NCBI GenBank assembly: GCA_900465915.1
Contig: UBKJ01000005.1
Location: 1 to 64,000, forward strand
Source of the DNA: Hyphomicrobiales bacterium
GTDB lineage: Bacteria; Pseudomonadota; Alphaproteobacteria; Rhizobiales; Rhizobiaceae
Length of the DNA: 64,000 nt
Reading direction: 5' to 3'
Of this stretch, positions 17,494-25,721 are shown one piece after another (within the stretch, counting starts at the first letter, position 1; the number at the start of each line of letters is the position of its first letter). A program made the translations under genes and the position numbers. The notes beneath the pieces were generated by a model, which was given only the letters and a program-made list of their open reading frames with translations, was not told where the DNA came from and did not search any database.

Positions 17494-18630
17494 TCAGGCG
17501 CCCTTATATTCGGACCAGAAGTCGTTCCAGTCCTCGAGGCTCTGCTGCACGGGCAGTTGCCGGTACTTGATGCGGCCGTTGCGGATCAGGTCCATCACGT
17601 TGCTCTGGTTGAGCAGCATGCCCTGGCGCTTCGCCTCCTCGGGCGTCTCCTTAGCCAGAAGCTCCCAGCCCTTCTTGTTGGGGATGAGGCAGGGATAGGC
17701 CTTCATATTGGCCGATTTCACCTGACCCTTGGCCGAGGTGATGTATTGAATCCACTTCTTCGCCAGCTCGCCCTTCTTCGTGCCCTTGCCGATGGAGAAG
17801 GATTCGGTGAATTGCAGCCCGCCCTCCTCAGGGATGACGCTGCGCACCTTGGCCCCGTTGCGCTCCAGCGTGCCGGTGATCCAGTCGCCGATGCCGGCCA
17901 TGGCCAGCATCTGGCCGTTCTGCAGCGAGGAGAAGGTGCCGCCATAGTCGAAGAAGCCGCCGATCTGCGGGCGCAGCGTCTTCATCTTCGCCTGCAGCTT
18001 TTTCCACGCGGCATCGTCGATGTCGTAGGGCGAGGCGTTGCCTTCCAACAGGCTGATCTGGCCGAGATTGGGCAGGTGCCAGTCGAAATGCCCGACCTTG
18101 CCCTTCAGCTTCTCCGCCCAGTAGACATTGTAGCTCGACGCCTCCTTCTCGGTGATCGCCTCGGTATTGTAGGCGACGCCGAGGAAGCCGAAGCGAGTGA
18201 GCACCGAATAGAGCTTGCCGTCCTGCCAGTGGCCGGGAAACTTCTGGAACTCCGGGAAATAGTCGTCGAAATGATAGTCCTTCGGGTCCAGCTCCTCGAT
18301 ATAGCCGGCGGCGTTGAGCTGCTGCACATATTCCGCATCGGAGAGGATCACGTCGAAGGTGCCGACGGGGGACTGGGCGATCAGGCCCAGCATGTTGTCG
18401 CCGCCGGTGTAATATTTCGGCTTGAACTTGACGTTGTTCTCCGCCTCGAACTCGGCGACGACGTCCGGCTCGGCGTGGCCGTACCAAGCGAGCATGGTCA
18501 GCTCCATCGGCTCGGCGAAGGCCAGCCGGCTGAGATAGGGCGTGGCGAGCGCGGCGCCGCCAATGACGCCCACGCCCTTCAAAAGCCTGCGCCGGGTATG
18601 GGAGCCCGACAGAATATCCTCGATGGTCAT
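17494..18630 (-). CDS. ABC transporter solute-binding protein, PotD-like, Tat-exported
   Basis: 378 aa periplasmic binding protein of the SBP_bac type 8 group. The N-terminus SHTRRRLLKGVGVIGGAALA has the twin-arginine pattern, so export as a folded protein is likely. The mature part has MLAWYGHAEPDVVAEFE and FDVILSDAEYVQQLNAAGYI, as in spermidine/putrescine-like binding proteins. It is first of the four transporter genes on this strand, 104 bases after the LysR gene. The true ligand is unknown. Confidence 0.92.
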   Translation of the reverse strand: MTIEDILSGSHTRRRLLKGVGVIGGAALATPYLSRLAFAEPMELTMLAWYGHAEPDVVAEFEAENNVKFKPKYYTGGDNMLGLIAQSPVGTFDVILSDAEYVQQLNAAGYIEELDPKDYHFDDYFPEFQKFPGHWQDGKLYSVLTRFGFLGVAYNTEAITEKEASSYNVYWAEKLKGKVGHFDWHLPNLGQISLLEGNASPYDIDDAAWKKLQAKMKTLRPQIGGFFDYGGTFSSLQNGQMLAMAGIGDWITGTLERNGAKVRSVIPEEGGLQFTESFSIGKGTKKGELAKKWIQYITSAKGQVKSANMKAYPCLIPNKKGWELLAKETPEEAKRQGMLLNQSNVMDLIRNGRIKYRQLPVQQSLEDWNDFWSEYKGA

Positions 18631-18734
18631 CGCATTCCCCTTGTTGTCATTGTTCTCCCAAGGGTATGCAGGGCCGGCGCATTTGAAAAATTAATTATCA
18701 TAATTTCCGCATTTGCGCCGCTTATCCGGGCGGC

Positions 18735-19649
18735 CTATTGGCGGTCCAGTTCCCCCTGCCGGCGCGCCGGGTCGCCGGAGACGCCCGCCTCGTCCAGCCG
18801 GGCGATGATGTGGTTGACCAGCCGGATGCCGGCGTCGGAAAGCCGCGGATGCTTGTAGAACAGGCCGACGCGGATTTCGGCCAGCGCCGGAAGCCCGTCC
18901 GCCTCGTCCAGCGCCCGCATGCCCGGCAGCATGGTGTAGCGGGTCAGCGCGCTCACCCCCAGCCCGTTGATCACCGCGTTCTGTAGGCCGCCGATGCCCG
19001 AGCCCGTATAGGCCACGCGCCAGCGGATGCGGGCGGCGTCGAGCGCCTGGATCATGCGCGCCCGATAGGCGCAGCCCTCGGGGTGGGCGGCCAGCGCCAC
19101 GCCGTCGAGCGGATCGAACCGCGCGTCCTCTGCCGCCGCCCATATGGGCCGCTCGATCCACCAGCGCGACAGATATTGCGCGCGCTCGTCATGGACCATG
19201 GCGATGGCGAGATCGAGCTCGTCGGCGCGCAGCCGGTCCAATATGTCGGCGCTCCAGCCGCAATAGATCTCCAGCGACAATTCGTCGTGCTGGCGCGTAT
19301 ATTCGGTGATGACGCCTTGCAGGAAGCTGACGGCGTAGTCGTTGGGCAGGCCGACGCGCAGCACGCCCGAGATGCGGGCGCGGTTGAAATAGGACGCCGC
19401 CTCGTCGTTGAGCCGCAATATCTCGCGCGCATAGCTGAGCAGCATCTCGCCCTCGCTCGTCAGCATCAGCGCGCGCCCGACCTGGCGGATGACCGGCGCG
19501 CCGACCAGTTCCTCCAGCCGGCGGATCTGGAGCGAGATCGCCGGCTGGGTGCGCCCCAGCACCTCGCCGGCCTTGGTGTAGGCGCCGAGATCGATCACCG
19601 AGACGAAGGTGCGCAGCAGGTCGGTCTGGAAGTTGATGATGTTGCGCAT
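18735..19649 (-). CDS. LysR-family regulator of the downstream ABC/transketolase array
   Basis: 304 aa. Winged HTH at residues 3-62 (LLRTFVSVIDLGAYTKAGEV, then TQPAISLQIRRLEELVG), then a LysR effector domain (LRVGLPNDYAVSFLQGVITE). The ATG at 19649 is chosen so the HTH begins at residue 4 or so; a longer in-frame start at 19679 exists. It lies upstream of the transporter on the same strand and diverges from creatininase across 94 bases, so either could be its target. No creatinine-specific feature is visible. Confidence 0.9.
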   Translation of the reverse strand: MRNIINFQTDLLRTFVSVIDLGAYTKAGEVLGRTQPAISLQIRRLEELVGAPVIRQVGRALMLTSEGEMLLSYAREILRLNDEAASYFNRARISGVLRVGLPNDYAVSFLQGVITEYTRQHDELSLEIYCGWSADILDRLRADELDLAIAMVHDERAQYLSRWWIERPIWAAAEDARFDPLDGVALAAHPEGCAYRARMIQALDAARIRWRVAYTGSGIGGLQNAVINGLGVSALTRYTMLPGMRALDEADGLPALAEIRVGLFYKHPRLSDAGIRLVNHIIARLDEAGVSGDPARRQGELDRQ

Positions 19650-19743
19650 GGATTTCCATTCCTCATGCGTGGATGACAATTATAAATTTCTCATATCGCG
19701 GCGGAGTCTCCAATGATGAATTCTTTCAACAAGGGAGAGGTCC

Positions 19744-20523
19744 ATGCCTGAGCAATCCGTTTTCGCCGCCGAGCTTTCCTGGCCCGATTACGCGGCCAGG
19801 GTGCAGGACGGCGCGACGCCGATCCTGCTGCCCATCGGCTCGATGGAGCAGCACGGCCATCACATGCCGATGAATGTCGACGTGCTTCTGCCGGTGGAGT
19901 TCGCGCGGCGCGTCGCCGGCCGCGTCGGCGCGCTGGTGGCGCCGCCCTTCACCTACGGCTACAAGTCGCACCAGAAATCCGGCGGCGGCAACCACCTGCC
20001 GGGCACGACCAGCCTCGACGGGGCCACGCTGGTGGCGGCGCTGCGCGACGTCATCAAGGAATTCGCCCGGCACGGCGTGCGCCGCATCTGCCTGGTCAAC
20101 GGCCATTTCGAGAATTCCTGGTTCATCGTCGAGGGCATCGACCTGGCGCTGCGCGAGCTGAAATGGGGCGGGATCGACGACATGAAGATCGTCGTGCTCT
20201 CCTATTGGGACTTCGTCGACAAGGCGACGATCGCCCGGCTCTATCCGAACGGTTTCGCCGGCTGGGACCTGGAGCATGGCGGCGTTCTCGAAACCTCGCT
20301 GATGCTGGCGCTCTATCCCGAGCAGGTGCGGCTGGAGCGGGCGGTGGACCATGCGCCCGCGAGCTTTCCGCCCTATGACGTCTATCCGCCCAAGCCCGAA
20401 TGGACCCCCGCCAGCGGCACGCTGTCCTCGCCGAAGGAAGCCTCGGCCGAAAAGGGCGAGATCCTGCTGCAAGTCTGCGTGGACGGCGTCGTCAAGGCGC
20501 TGGAGACGGAATTTCCGCGCTGA
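19744..20523 (+). CDS. crnA: Creatininase (creatinine amidohydrolase)
   Basis: 259 aa cytoplasmic enzyme that hydrolyses creatinine reversibly to creatine. It matches Pseudomonas creatininase over its whole length, not just the family. Expected metal ligands are E35 and H37 (MEQHGHHMPMNVD), D46, H121 and E123 (NGHFEN); the active-site tryptophans W155 and W174 and H178 (YWDF, GWDLEHGG) are kept. The tyrosine I recall after the ligand histidine in the Pseudomonas enzyme is F122 here. AAGGGAGAGG precedes the start. It converges on the creatinase gene with back-to-back terminators between, so the pair is not an operon. Confidence 0.93.
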   Translation: MPEQSVFAAELSWPDYAARVQDGATPILLPIGSMEQHGHHMPMNVDVLLPVEFARRVAGRVGALVAPPFTYGYKSHQKSGGGNHLPGTTSLDGATLVAALRDVIKEFARHGVRRICLVNGHFENSWFIVEGIDLALRELKWGGIDDMKIVVLSYWDFVDKATIARLYPNGFAGWDLEHGGVLETSLMLALYPEQVRLERAVDHAPASFPPYDVYPPKPEWTPASGTLSSPKEASAEKGEILLQVCVDGVVKALETEFPR

Positions 20524-20549
20524 CGCCATTGCGCTCCTCATGAAAATGC

Positions 20550-20581
20550 GCGGCCTCCAGATAATCTGGAGGCCGCTTTTT
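20550..20581 (+). terminator. Rho-independent terminator of creatininase
   Basis: GCGGCCTCCAGA, loop TAA, TCTGGAGGCCGC: a perfect 12-bp stem followed by TTTTT, 26 bases after the creatininase stop. Confidence 0.95.
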
Positions 20582-20593
20582 CGCCGGCTAAGG

Positions 20594-20623
20594 AAAAGCG
20601 GGCGGCGGATGATCCACCGCCCG
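20594..20623 (-). terminator. Rho-independent terminator of creatinase
   Basis: On the minus strand CGGGCGG-TGGAT pairs with ATCCGCCGCCCG with one mismatch and a minimal loop, followed by CTTTT. It lies 18 bases past the creatinase stop and faces the creatininase terminator. Confidence 0.75.
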
Positions 20624-20641
20624 TTCGTGTTTCTCCGCAGC

Positions 20642-21877
20642 TCAGTTGCGGATGATGTTGTGCTCGGGACCGAAGGGGAAGCCGGTGATGTTGTCGGCCC
20701 CGTCCTCCTTGACGATGAGGATGTCGTGCTCGCGATAACCGCCCGCGCCGGGGGCGCCTTCGGGCAGCATCACCATCGGCTCCATCGACACGACCATGCC
20801 GGGCTCCAGCACCGTCTCGATGTCCTCGCGCAACTCCACGCCCGCCTCGCGGCCGTAATAATGGCTGAGCACGCCGAAGGAATGGCCGTAGCCGAAGGAG
20901 CGGTATTTGAGCAGGTCCCACTCGCGATACATCTCGTTGAGCTCGATGGCGATGTCCTTGCAGCGCGCGCCCGGCTTGATCAGCTCCAGACCGCGACGGT
21001 GGACCGCCACGTTCTTCTGCCAGATGTCGAGGCTGACATCGTCGACATGGTCGCAGAACAGCGTGCGTTCGAGCGCGGTGTAATAGCCGAAGATCATCGG
21101 GAAGGTGTTGAGGGACAATATGTCGCCCGACTGCACGACGCGGTTGGTGACCGGGTTGTGCGCGCCGTCGGTGTTGATCCCCGACTGGAACCAGGTCCAG
21201 GTGTCCATCAGCTCGACGAAGGGGAACGATTTGGCGATCTCGCGCACCATGGCGTTGGTGGTGGCGATGGCCACCTCGTGCTCGGCGACGCCCGCCTTGA
21301 TCGCCGCGGCGCAGGCCGCGCCGCCTACGTCGCAGATGCGCGCGCCCTCGCGGATCAGCGTCTGCTCCTCGGCCGATTTGATGGTGCGCATCCACATGGA
21401 CGGCTGGCCGATATCGACGAATTCGACCCCCGGCAGCGCCTCCTCGAGCTGGCGGCGGAAATCGAGCGAGACATGGTCGAACTCGATGCCGATGCGCTTG
21501 GCCCCGGCGGTCAGCTGCCGCACGGCGCGATAGAAATTGTCGCGGCGCCAGTCGGTATAGGTGATGTTGTCGCCGAAGCTGCGCCGCCACGGCTGGCCGC
21601 CGTCGATGCCGGCGGAGATGGTGGTGGCCGCATCGTGGTCGATGACCATGCCGTATTTGCGGCCGAAATAGCAGTATAGGAAGCCGGAATAATAATTGAT
21701 GCAGTGATAGGACGTGAACAGCGCCGCGTCGACATTGTTTTTGGCCATCCAGCCGCGGACGTCATTCTGGCGGCGCGCCATCTCGGCCTCCGAGAACGGC
21801 GAGAACGCCTTGTCGCCATTGTGCCACTTCACGACATGCAGCATGTCGTCGGTCGCCGTGTTCGGTATCGTATCCAT
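20642..21877 (-). CDS. Creatinase (creatine amidinohydrolase)
   Basis: 411 aa, cytoplasmic, hydrolyses creatine to sarcosine and urea. It has the N-terminal creatinase domain (FTSYHCINYYSGFLYCYFG) and the C-terminal pita-bread domain of M24-like proteins without metal use. The catalytic histidine context DTWTWFQSGINTDGAHNPVT and the substrate-binding glutamates in YYTALERTLF and VSMEPMVMLPEG match Pseudomonas creatinase almost exactly. AAGGAGGAGAGG precedes the ATG at 21877. Together with creatininase it makes a complete creatinine-to-sarcosine route; no sarcosine oxidase or urease gene is in the window. Confidence 0.95.
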   Translation of the reverse strand: MDTIPNTATDDMLHVVKWHNGDKAFSPFSEAEMARRQNDVRGWMAKNNVDAALFTSYHCINYYSGFLYCYFGRKYGMVIDHDAATTISAGIDGGQPWRRSFGDNITYTDWRRDNFYRAVRQLTAGAKRIGIEFDHVSLDFRRQLEEALPGVEFVDIGQPSMWMRTIKSAEEQTLIREGARICDVGGAACAAAIKAGVAEHEVAIATTNAMVREIAKSFPFVELMDTWTWFQSGINTDGAHNPVTNRVVQSGDILSLNTFPMIFGYYTALERTLFCDHVDDVSLDIWQKNVAVHRRGLELIKPGARCKDIAIELNEMYREWDLLKYRSFGYGHSFGVLSHYYGREAGVELREDIETVLEPGMVVSMEPMVMLPEGAPGAGGYREHDILIVKEDGADNITGFPFGPEHNIIRN

Positions 21878-21984
21878 AGCCTCTCCTCCTTGCAATGAAA
21901 GCCTGTGCGAAGGAGAGTAGTGGCGGCGGAATTATTTCTAAAATTTATTCATATAATGCCGTCATAACGGAAGTTTATGCCCTA
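21878..21984 (-). promoter_or_regulatory. Creatinase promoter region with inverted repeat
   Basis: The 107 bases upstream of creatinase are AT-rich. CCGTCATAACGG at 21959-21970 is an inverted repeat (CCGT-N4-ACGG) next to an ATAAATTTTAGAAATAATT-like stretch that could be the promoter. The adjacent Lrp-type gene ends at its border. The link is inference. Confidence 0.45.
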
Positions 21985-22401
21985 TTAGGCCGGCCCCAGG
22001 AAGAGATGCGTCTCGGTCTTGGCGACGCCGTCCATGGCGCGGACGCCGGTGACGAGGCGGTGGAACTCGTTCATGTTGGGGATCTCGATCTCGGCGATCA
22101 GGTCCCAGGCGCCGTTGGTGGTGTTGAGCGCCGAGAAGCCCGGATTCTTGCGCAGCGTCGCGATGACGTTGCGGATGTTGCGGCCGCTCAGCTCGATCAT
22201 CATCACGCCGCGGATCATGTCGGTCGAGCCGTGGTCCTTCAGCCGCACCGTGAAGCCGGCGATGACGCCCGAGGCGATCAGCCGCTCCATGCGGTTCTGC
22301 ACCGTGCCGCGCGCCACGCCCAATATGCTCGCCAGCGTCGGGATCGACGCCCGCGCGTTGACGCGCAGCTCCGAGATCAGGCGCTGGTCGAGGTCGTCCA
22401 T
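21985..22401 (-). CDS. Lrp/AsnC-family transcriptional regulator
   Basis: 138 aa. N-terminal HTH at residues 1-60 (LDQRLISELRVNARASIPTL, then GVARGTVQNRMERLIASGVI), followed by the RAM/effector domain with VIATLRKNPGFSALNTTNGA. GGAG lies 7 bases before the ATG at 22401. It sits between creatinase (same strand, downstream) and the polar-amino-acid ABC operon (divergent). Lrp-type proteins usually control an adjacent operon and themselves, so this is the likely local switch for guanidino-compound uptake and breakdown. Confidence 0.92.
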   Translation of the reverse strand: MDDLDQRLISELRVNARASIPTLASILGVARGTVQNRMERLIASGVIAGFTVRLKDHGSTDMIRGVMMIELSGRNIRNVIATLRKNPGFSALNTTNGAWDLIAEIEIPNMNEFHRLVTGVRAMDGVAKTETHLFLGPA

Positions 22402-22721
22402 CCGCAACTCCAGAAATTGACGATTTCGTCGGTTCGATTGCGTTTATCGCAGATTGTTGCGCATATCTATACGGAAATGACGTTTTCGTTGATCCTATGC
22501 TTCGGTAGCGTGCGACGAAACAAAGCCGGACAAGCGCTCGCCGCGCAACCGGCCGGGGGAATTTCGGAGGTGGATCGGCGGGTTTTTCCGTCTTCCGGCT
22601 TCGGCCGCAGCAGGCCGGGGCTTTCGTCCGTTTCGAAACGATCCTTTGAAGGAACACGGCGCGGCCTTCGCCGAGGCGGCCGCGCCCGAGGTCACGACAC
22701 GGTCATTTAGGAGAAAACGCC
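22402..22721. promoter_or_regulatory. Divergent regulatory region, Lrp-type gene / amino-acid ABC operon
   Basis: 320 bases without a gene. GAAATTGACGATTTC at 22413-22427 is a GAAAT-N5-ATTTC inverted repeat. GAAATGACGTTTTC at 22474-22487 is a near copy 61 bases (about six helical turns) further on, suggesting paired sites for the Lrp-type protein. GGCGCGGCC ... GGCCGCGCC at 22658-22686 is a 9-bp hairpin in the leader of the binding-protein mRNA. TAGGAG before 22722 is the ribosome site. The stretch 22500-22650 shows nothing else recognisable. Confidence 0.5.
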
Positions 22722-23498
22722 ATGAAGTCGCTTCTGTCCTCTTTCATCGCCGCCGGCGTCGGCGCGCTGATGATGCTCGCGCCCGCCCATGCCGACGACC
22801 TCGACAAGGTCAAGCAGGCGGGCGAATTGCGCATCGCCATGAGCGGCGTGTTCCCGCCCTTCAGCTTCGTCGACAACGAGAACAAGGTCGTCGGCTTCGA
22901 CGTCGACATCGGCGACGAGCTGGCCAAGCGCATCGGCGTCAAGCCGGTGATCGTCACCACCGCCTTCGACGGCATCATCGCCGGCCTGCGCGCCGGCAAG
23001 TTCGACGTGGTGGTGGGCAGCATGAGCATCACCCCCGAGCGCGAGAAGGCCGTGGATTTCGCCGGCCCCTATTATCGCGGCGGCCGCGGCATCTTCGTCG
23101 CCGAAAGCTCGCCCATCCAGAGCAAGGAAGAATTGCAGAAGGGCAAGACCGTCGCCGTCACCCTCGGCGAGACCAACGACAAATGGGCGCGCGAGCAGGG
23201 CGGCTGGACGGTGCACACCTATAAGGGCATCCCGGAGCTGCTGCTCGAGCTGCGCTCGGGCCGCGTCGACGCCATCATCTCCGACGACATCCCGATCCTG
23301 ATCGCCATCAAGAACAGCGGCGAGAAGGTGCGCCAGCTCGACACGCCCGATCTCAAGGGCACGGACAATGTCGGCATCGCGCTGCGCAAGGGCAATCCGG
23401 AGCTCAAGGCCGCCATCAACAAGGCGCTCGACGACATGAAGGCCGACGGGACCTATGAGAAGATCTCGATGAAGTGGGTCGGCCGCGACATCCGCTGA
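22722..23498 (+). CDS. Amino-acid-type ABC transporter solute-binding protein
   Basis: 258 aa, SBP_bac_3 family. Signal peptide of about 24 residues ending AHA. The mature part shows the family hallmarks FPPFSFVDNENKVVGFDVDI and GSMSITPEREKAVDFAGPYY. This group binds polar or cationic amino acids, opines and related compounds. It heads a four-gene ABC operon. Its place between the creatinine enzymes and a RocB-like hydrolase suggests creatine, creatinine, arginine or another guanidino compound as ligand, which is inference from context. Confidence 0.92.
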   Translation: MKSLLSSFIAAGVGALMMLAPAHADDLDKVKQAGELRIAMSGVFPPFSFVDNENKVVGFDVDIGDELAKRIGVKPVIVTTAFDGIIAGLRAGKFDVVVGSMSITPEREKAVDFAGPYYRGGRGIFVAESSPIQSKEELQKGKTVAVTLGETNDKWAREQGGWTVHTYKGIPELLLELRSGRVDAIISDDIPILIAIKNSGEKVRQLDTPDLKGTDNVGIALRKGNPELKAAINKALDDMKADGTYEKISMKWVGRDIR

Positions 23499-23510
23499 CC
23501 GCCCGCACCG

Positions 23511-23539
23511 GCCGGGGCGCGGCTGAGCTCCGCCCCGGC
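23511..23539 (+). terminator. GC-rich hairpin between binding protein and permeases
   Basis: GCCGGGGCG and CGCCCCGGC form a perfect 9-bp stem with an 11-base loop, followed only by TTCTT. It probably attenuates transcription or stabilises the binding-protein message. Confidence 0.45.
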
Positions 23540-23565
23540 TTCTTACGACAGGAAGCGACGCGACA

Positions 23566-24213
23566 ATGAATTTTTCGCTGATGGCGGAAGTGCTGCCCTA
23601 CTTCCTCGAGGCCGCCCTGGTGACGATCGGCCTGTCGGCGCTCGCCGCCCTGCTCGGCCTCGCGGTCGCAGCCCTCGTCACCGCCGCCCGGCTGTCGCGC
23701 TTCCGCGCGGCGCGTTTCCTGGGGGCGGCCTATGTCAGCGTGTTCCGCGGCACGCCGTGCCTGTTGCAGCTTTTCGTGCTTTATTTCGGCGGGCCGCAGA
23801 TCGGGCTCAACCTGGAGCCCTTCGCGGCCGGGGCCATCGGGCTCGGCCTCAACATCGCCGCCTATTACGCCGAGGCCATGCGCGGCGCGATCCTGACCGT
23901 CGATCCCGGCCAGAACGAGGCCGCCCGCTCCATCGGCTTCGCGCGCAGCCAGTCCATGCGCTATGTGGTGCTGCCGCAGGCGGCGCGGCTGATGATCCGC
24001 TCCCTCGGCGTCAACACCATCATGCTGATCAAGGGCTCGGCGCTGGTCTCGGCCATTTCGGTGATCGAGCTGACCTACACCGCCCAGCGCTTCATCGGCT
24101 CGACCTATCGCCCGTTCGAGATCTTCGGCGTCGCCGCCGTCCTCTACATGATCATCATCTATGTGGTGGCGCGCGGCGTCGATTTCCTCGAAGCCCGCTA
24201 CGCGCTCAAATAG
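23566..24213 (+). CDS. Amino-acid ABC transporter permease 1 (HisM/GlnP-type)
   Basis: 215 aa inner-membrane permease with about five helices. It has the substrate-family signature VSVFRGTPCLLQLFVLYFG and the EAA loop QNEAARSIGFARSQSMRYVVLPQA. It pairs with the second permease 11 bases downstream. ACAGGAAG upstream serves as the ribosome site. Confidence 0.93.
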   Translation: MNFSLMAEVLPYFLEAALVTIGLSALAALLGLAVAALVTAARLSRFRAARFLGAAYVSVFRGTPCLLQLFVLYFGGPQIGLNLEPFAAGAIGLGLNIAAYYAEAMRGAILTVDPGQNEAARSIGFARSQSMRYVVLPQAARLMIRSLGVNTIMLIKGSALVSAISVIELTYTAQRFIGSTYRPFEIFGVAAVLYMIIIYVVARGVDFLEARYALK

Positions 24214-24224
24214 GCGGTGATCCC

Positions 24225-24881
24225 ATGCAGCTCGATTTCTCGATCGTCCCGCCTTACGCAGCACTCCTGACCACGGGCCTGTGGTGGACGCTGATCATCG
24301 CCGTTAGCGCCGCTGTGGTCAGCTTCTTCGGCGGCGTCGCCTTCGCGCTCCTGGTGCTCTACGGGCCGTGGCTGCTGCGCTATCCCGTGCGCTTTCTGAT
24401 CTGGCTGTTCATGGGCACGCCGCTCTTGCTGCAACTGTTCCTGCTCTATTACGGCCTGTCGCAGGTGGGCGTGAACATCCCCGCCGTCTGGACCGGAATC
24501 ATCGGCCTCGGCCTGCATTTCGCCGTCTACAACGCCGACATTTTCCGCACCGCGATCCTGACCGTCGATCCGGGCCAGAACGAGGGCGCGCGCTCGCTCG
24601 GCTTCGGCCGCGGCCAGACGCTGCGCTACGTGATCGTGCCGCAGGCGGTGCGCAACGCGCTGCCGCAGGTGGGCAACAACATGATCGCGCTATTGAAGGA
24701 CACGGCGCTGGTCTCGGTCATCGGCATCACCGAGCTGGTCCACGCCGCCCAGCAGGCGATCAGCGAGACCTACAGCCCGTTCGAATTCTACATCACCGCC
24801 GCCGTGATCTTCTATCTCCTCAATCTCATCCTGGAAGCCGGATTGCGCTGGATGGAAAAGAAAGTCGAGGCCTATCGATGA
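24225..24881 (+). CDS. Amino-acid ABC transporter permease 2 (HisQ/GlnP-type)
   Basis: 218 aa, paralogous to permease 1. It carries [19 protein letters not shown] and the EAA loop [19 protein letters not shown]. Its stop overlaps the ATPase start as ATGA. The start at 24225 gives the standard short N-terminus before the first helix; a longer open frame on this phase begins in the preceding gene and is not conserved. Confidence 0.93.
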   Translation: MQLDFSIVPPYAALLTTGLWWTLIIAVSAAVVSFFGGVAFALLVLYGPWLLRYPVRFLIWLFMGTPLLLQLFLLYYGLSQVGVNIPAVWTGIIGLGLHFAVYNADIFRTAILTVDPGQNEGARSLGFGRGQTLRYVIVPQAVRNALPQVGNNMIALLKDTALVSVIGITELVHAAQQAISETYSPFEFYITAAVIFYLLNLILEAGLRWMEKKVEAYR

Positions 24882-25642
24882 GCGACACCAAACCCATGGT
24901 CGAGGCGCGCGGCGTCCACAAGTCCTACGGCGCGCTGGAGGTGCTGAAGGGCATCGACCTGTCCGTCGCGCGCGGCCAGATCTTCGCCGTCATCGGCCCG
25001 TCCGGCTCGGGCAAGAGCACGCTTTTGCGCTCGATCAACCATCTGGAGACGGTCGATTCGGGCGAGATCCTGCTCGACGGCGTGCAGGTGAACCAGCCGC
25101 TGACCGGCCGCGCCTTCGAGCGCCACATCAACGCCGTGCGCCAGCAGATGGGCATGGTGTTCCAGCACTTCAACCTGTTCCCGCACCTGACCGTGATGGA
25201 GAATATCACGCTCGGCCCGATCAAGCTCAAGGGCAAGAGCCGGCAGGAGGCGCAGGAGCTCGCCGTCACGCTTTTGAAAAAGGTCGGCCTCGGCGACAAG
25301 GCCGCCGTCTACCCTTCCCGCCTGTCGGGCGGCCAGAAGCAGCGCGTGGCCATCGCCCGCGCGCTGGCCATGCAGCCCAAGGTGATGCTGTTCGACGAGG
25401 CGACCTCGGCGCTCGACCCGGAGCTGGTCGAGGAGGTCAACCAGGTCATGAAGCAGCTCGCGCAGGAGCATATGACAATGCTGATCGTCACCCACGAGAT
25501 GCGCTTCGCGGCCGAAGTGGCCGATCGGGTGCTGTTCATGGACAAGGGCGTGGTGGTCGAGCAGGGCCCGCCCGACCTCATCTTCACCAATCCGCAGAAC
25601 GACAGAACGCGGAGCTTTCTGCGCAAGCACCTCAACCTATAA
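24878..25642 (+). CDS. Amino-acid ABC transporter ATPase (GlnQ/HisP-type)
   Basis: 254 aa cytoplasmic ATPase. Walker [11 protein letters not shown]-loop [14 protein letters not shown], signature [15 protein letters not shown], Walker [12 protein letters not shown] and switch histidine VTHEMRFA are all intact. It is translationally coupled to permease 2 and ends the transporter operon ahead of a hairpin. Confidence 0.95.
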   Translation: MSDTKPMVEARGVHKSYGALEVLKGIDLSVARGQIFAVIGPSGSGKSTLLRSINHLETVDSGEILLDGVQVNQPLTGRAFERHINAVRQQMGMVFQHFNLFPHLTVMENITLGPIKLKGKSRQEAQELAVTLLKKVGLGDKAAVYPSRLSGGQKQRVAIARALAMQPKVMLFDEATSALDPELVEEVNQVMKQLAQEHMTMLIVTHEMRFAAEVADRVLFMDKGVVVEQGPPDLIFTNPQNDRTRSFLRKHLNL

Positions 25643-25669
25643 CCGTAGAACTCAAGCCAAACCGATCCG

Positions 25670-25706
25670 GCCCGCGCGCCTCCCCGCGCGGGAGCGGGCG
25701 TCTTTT
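25670..25706 (+). terminator. Probable terminator after the amino-acid ABC operon
   Basis: CCCGCGCG and CGCGCGGG (25671-25692) form an 8-bp stem. An alternative fold pairs GCCCGC with GCGGGC out to 25699, placing the hairpin directly before GTCTTTTAT. The M20 gene follows on the same strand, so termination may be partial. Confidence 0.5.
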
Positions 25707-25721
25707 ATCCGAGGAAAGATC

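Noticed and set aside
14639..18630. A true spermidine/putrescine transporter
   Set aside because: Family similarity only; the linked transketolase, SDR and isomerase genes argue for a sugar-like solute, so no pot gene names were used.
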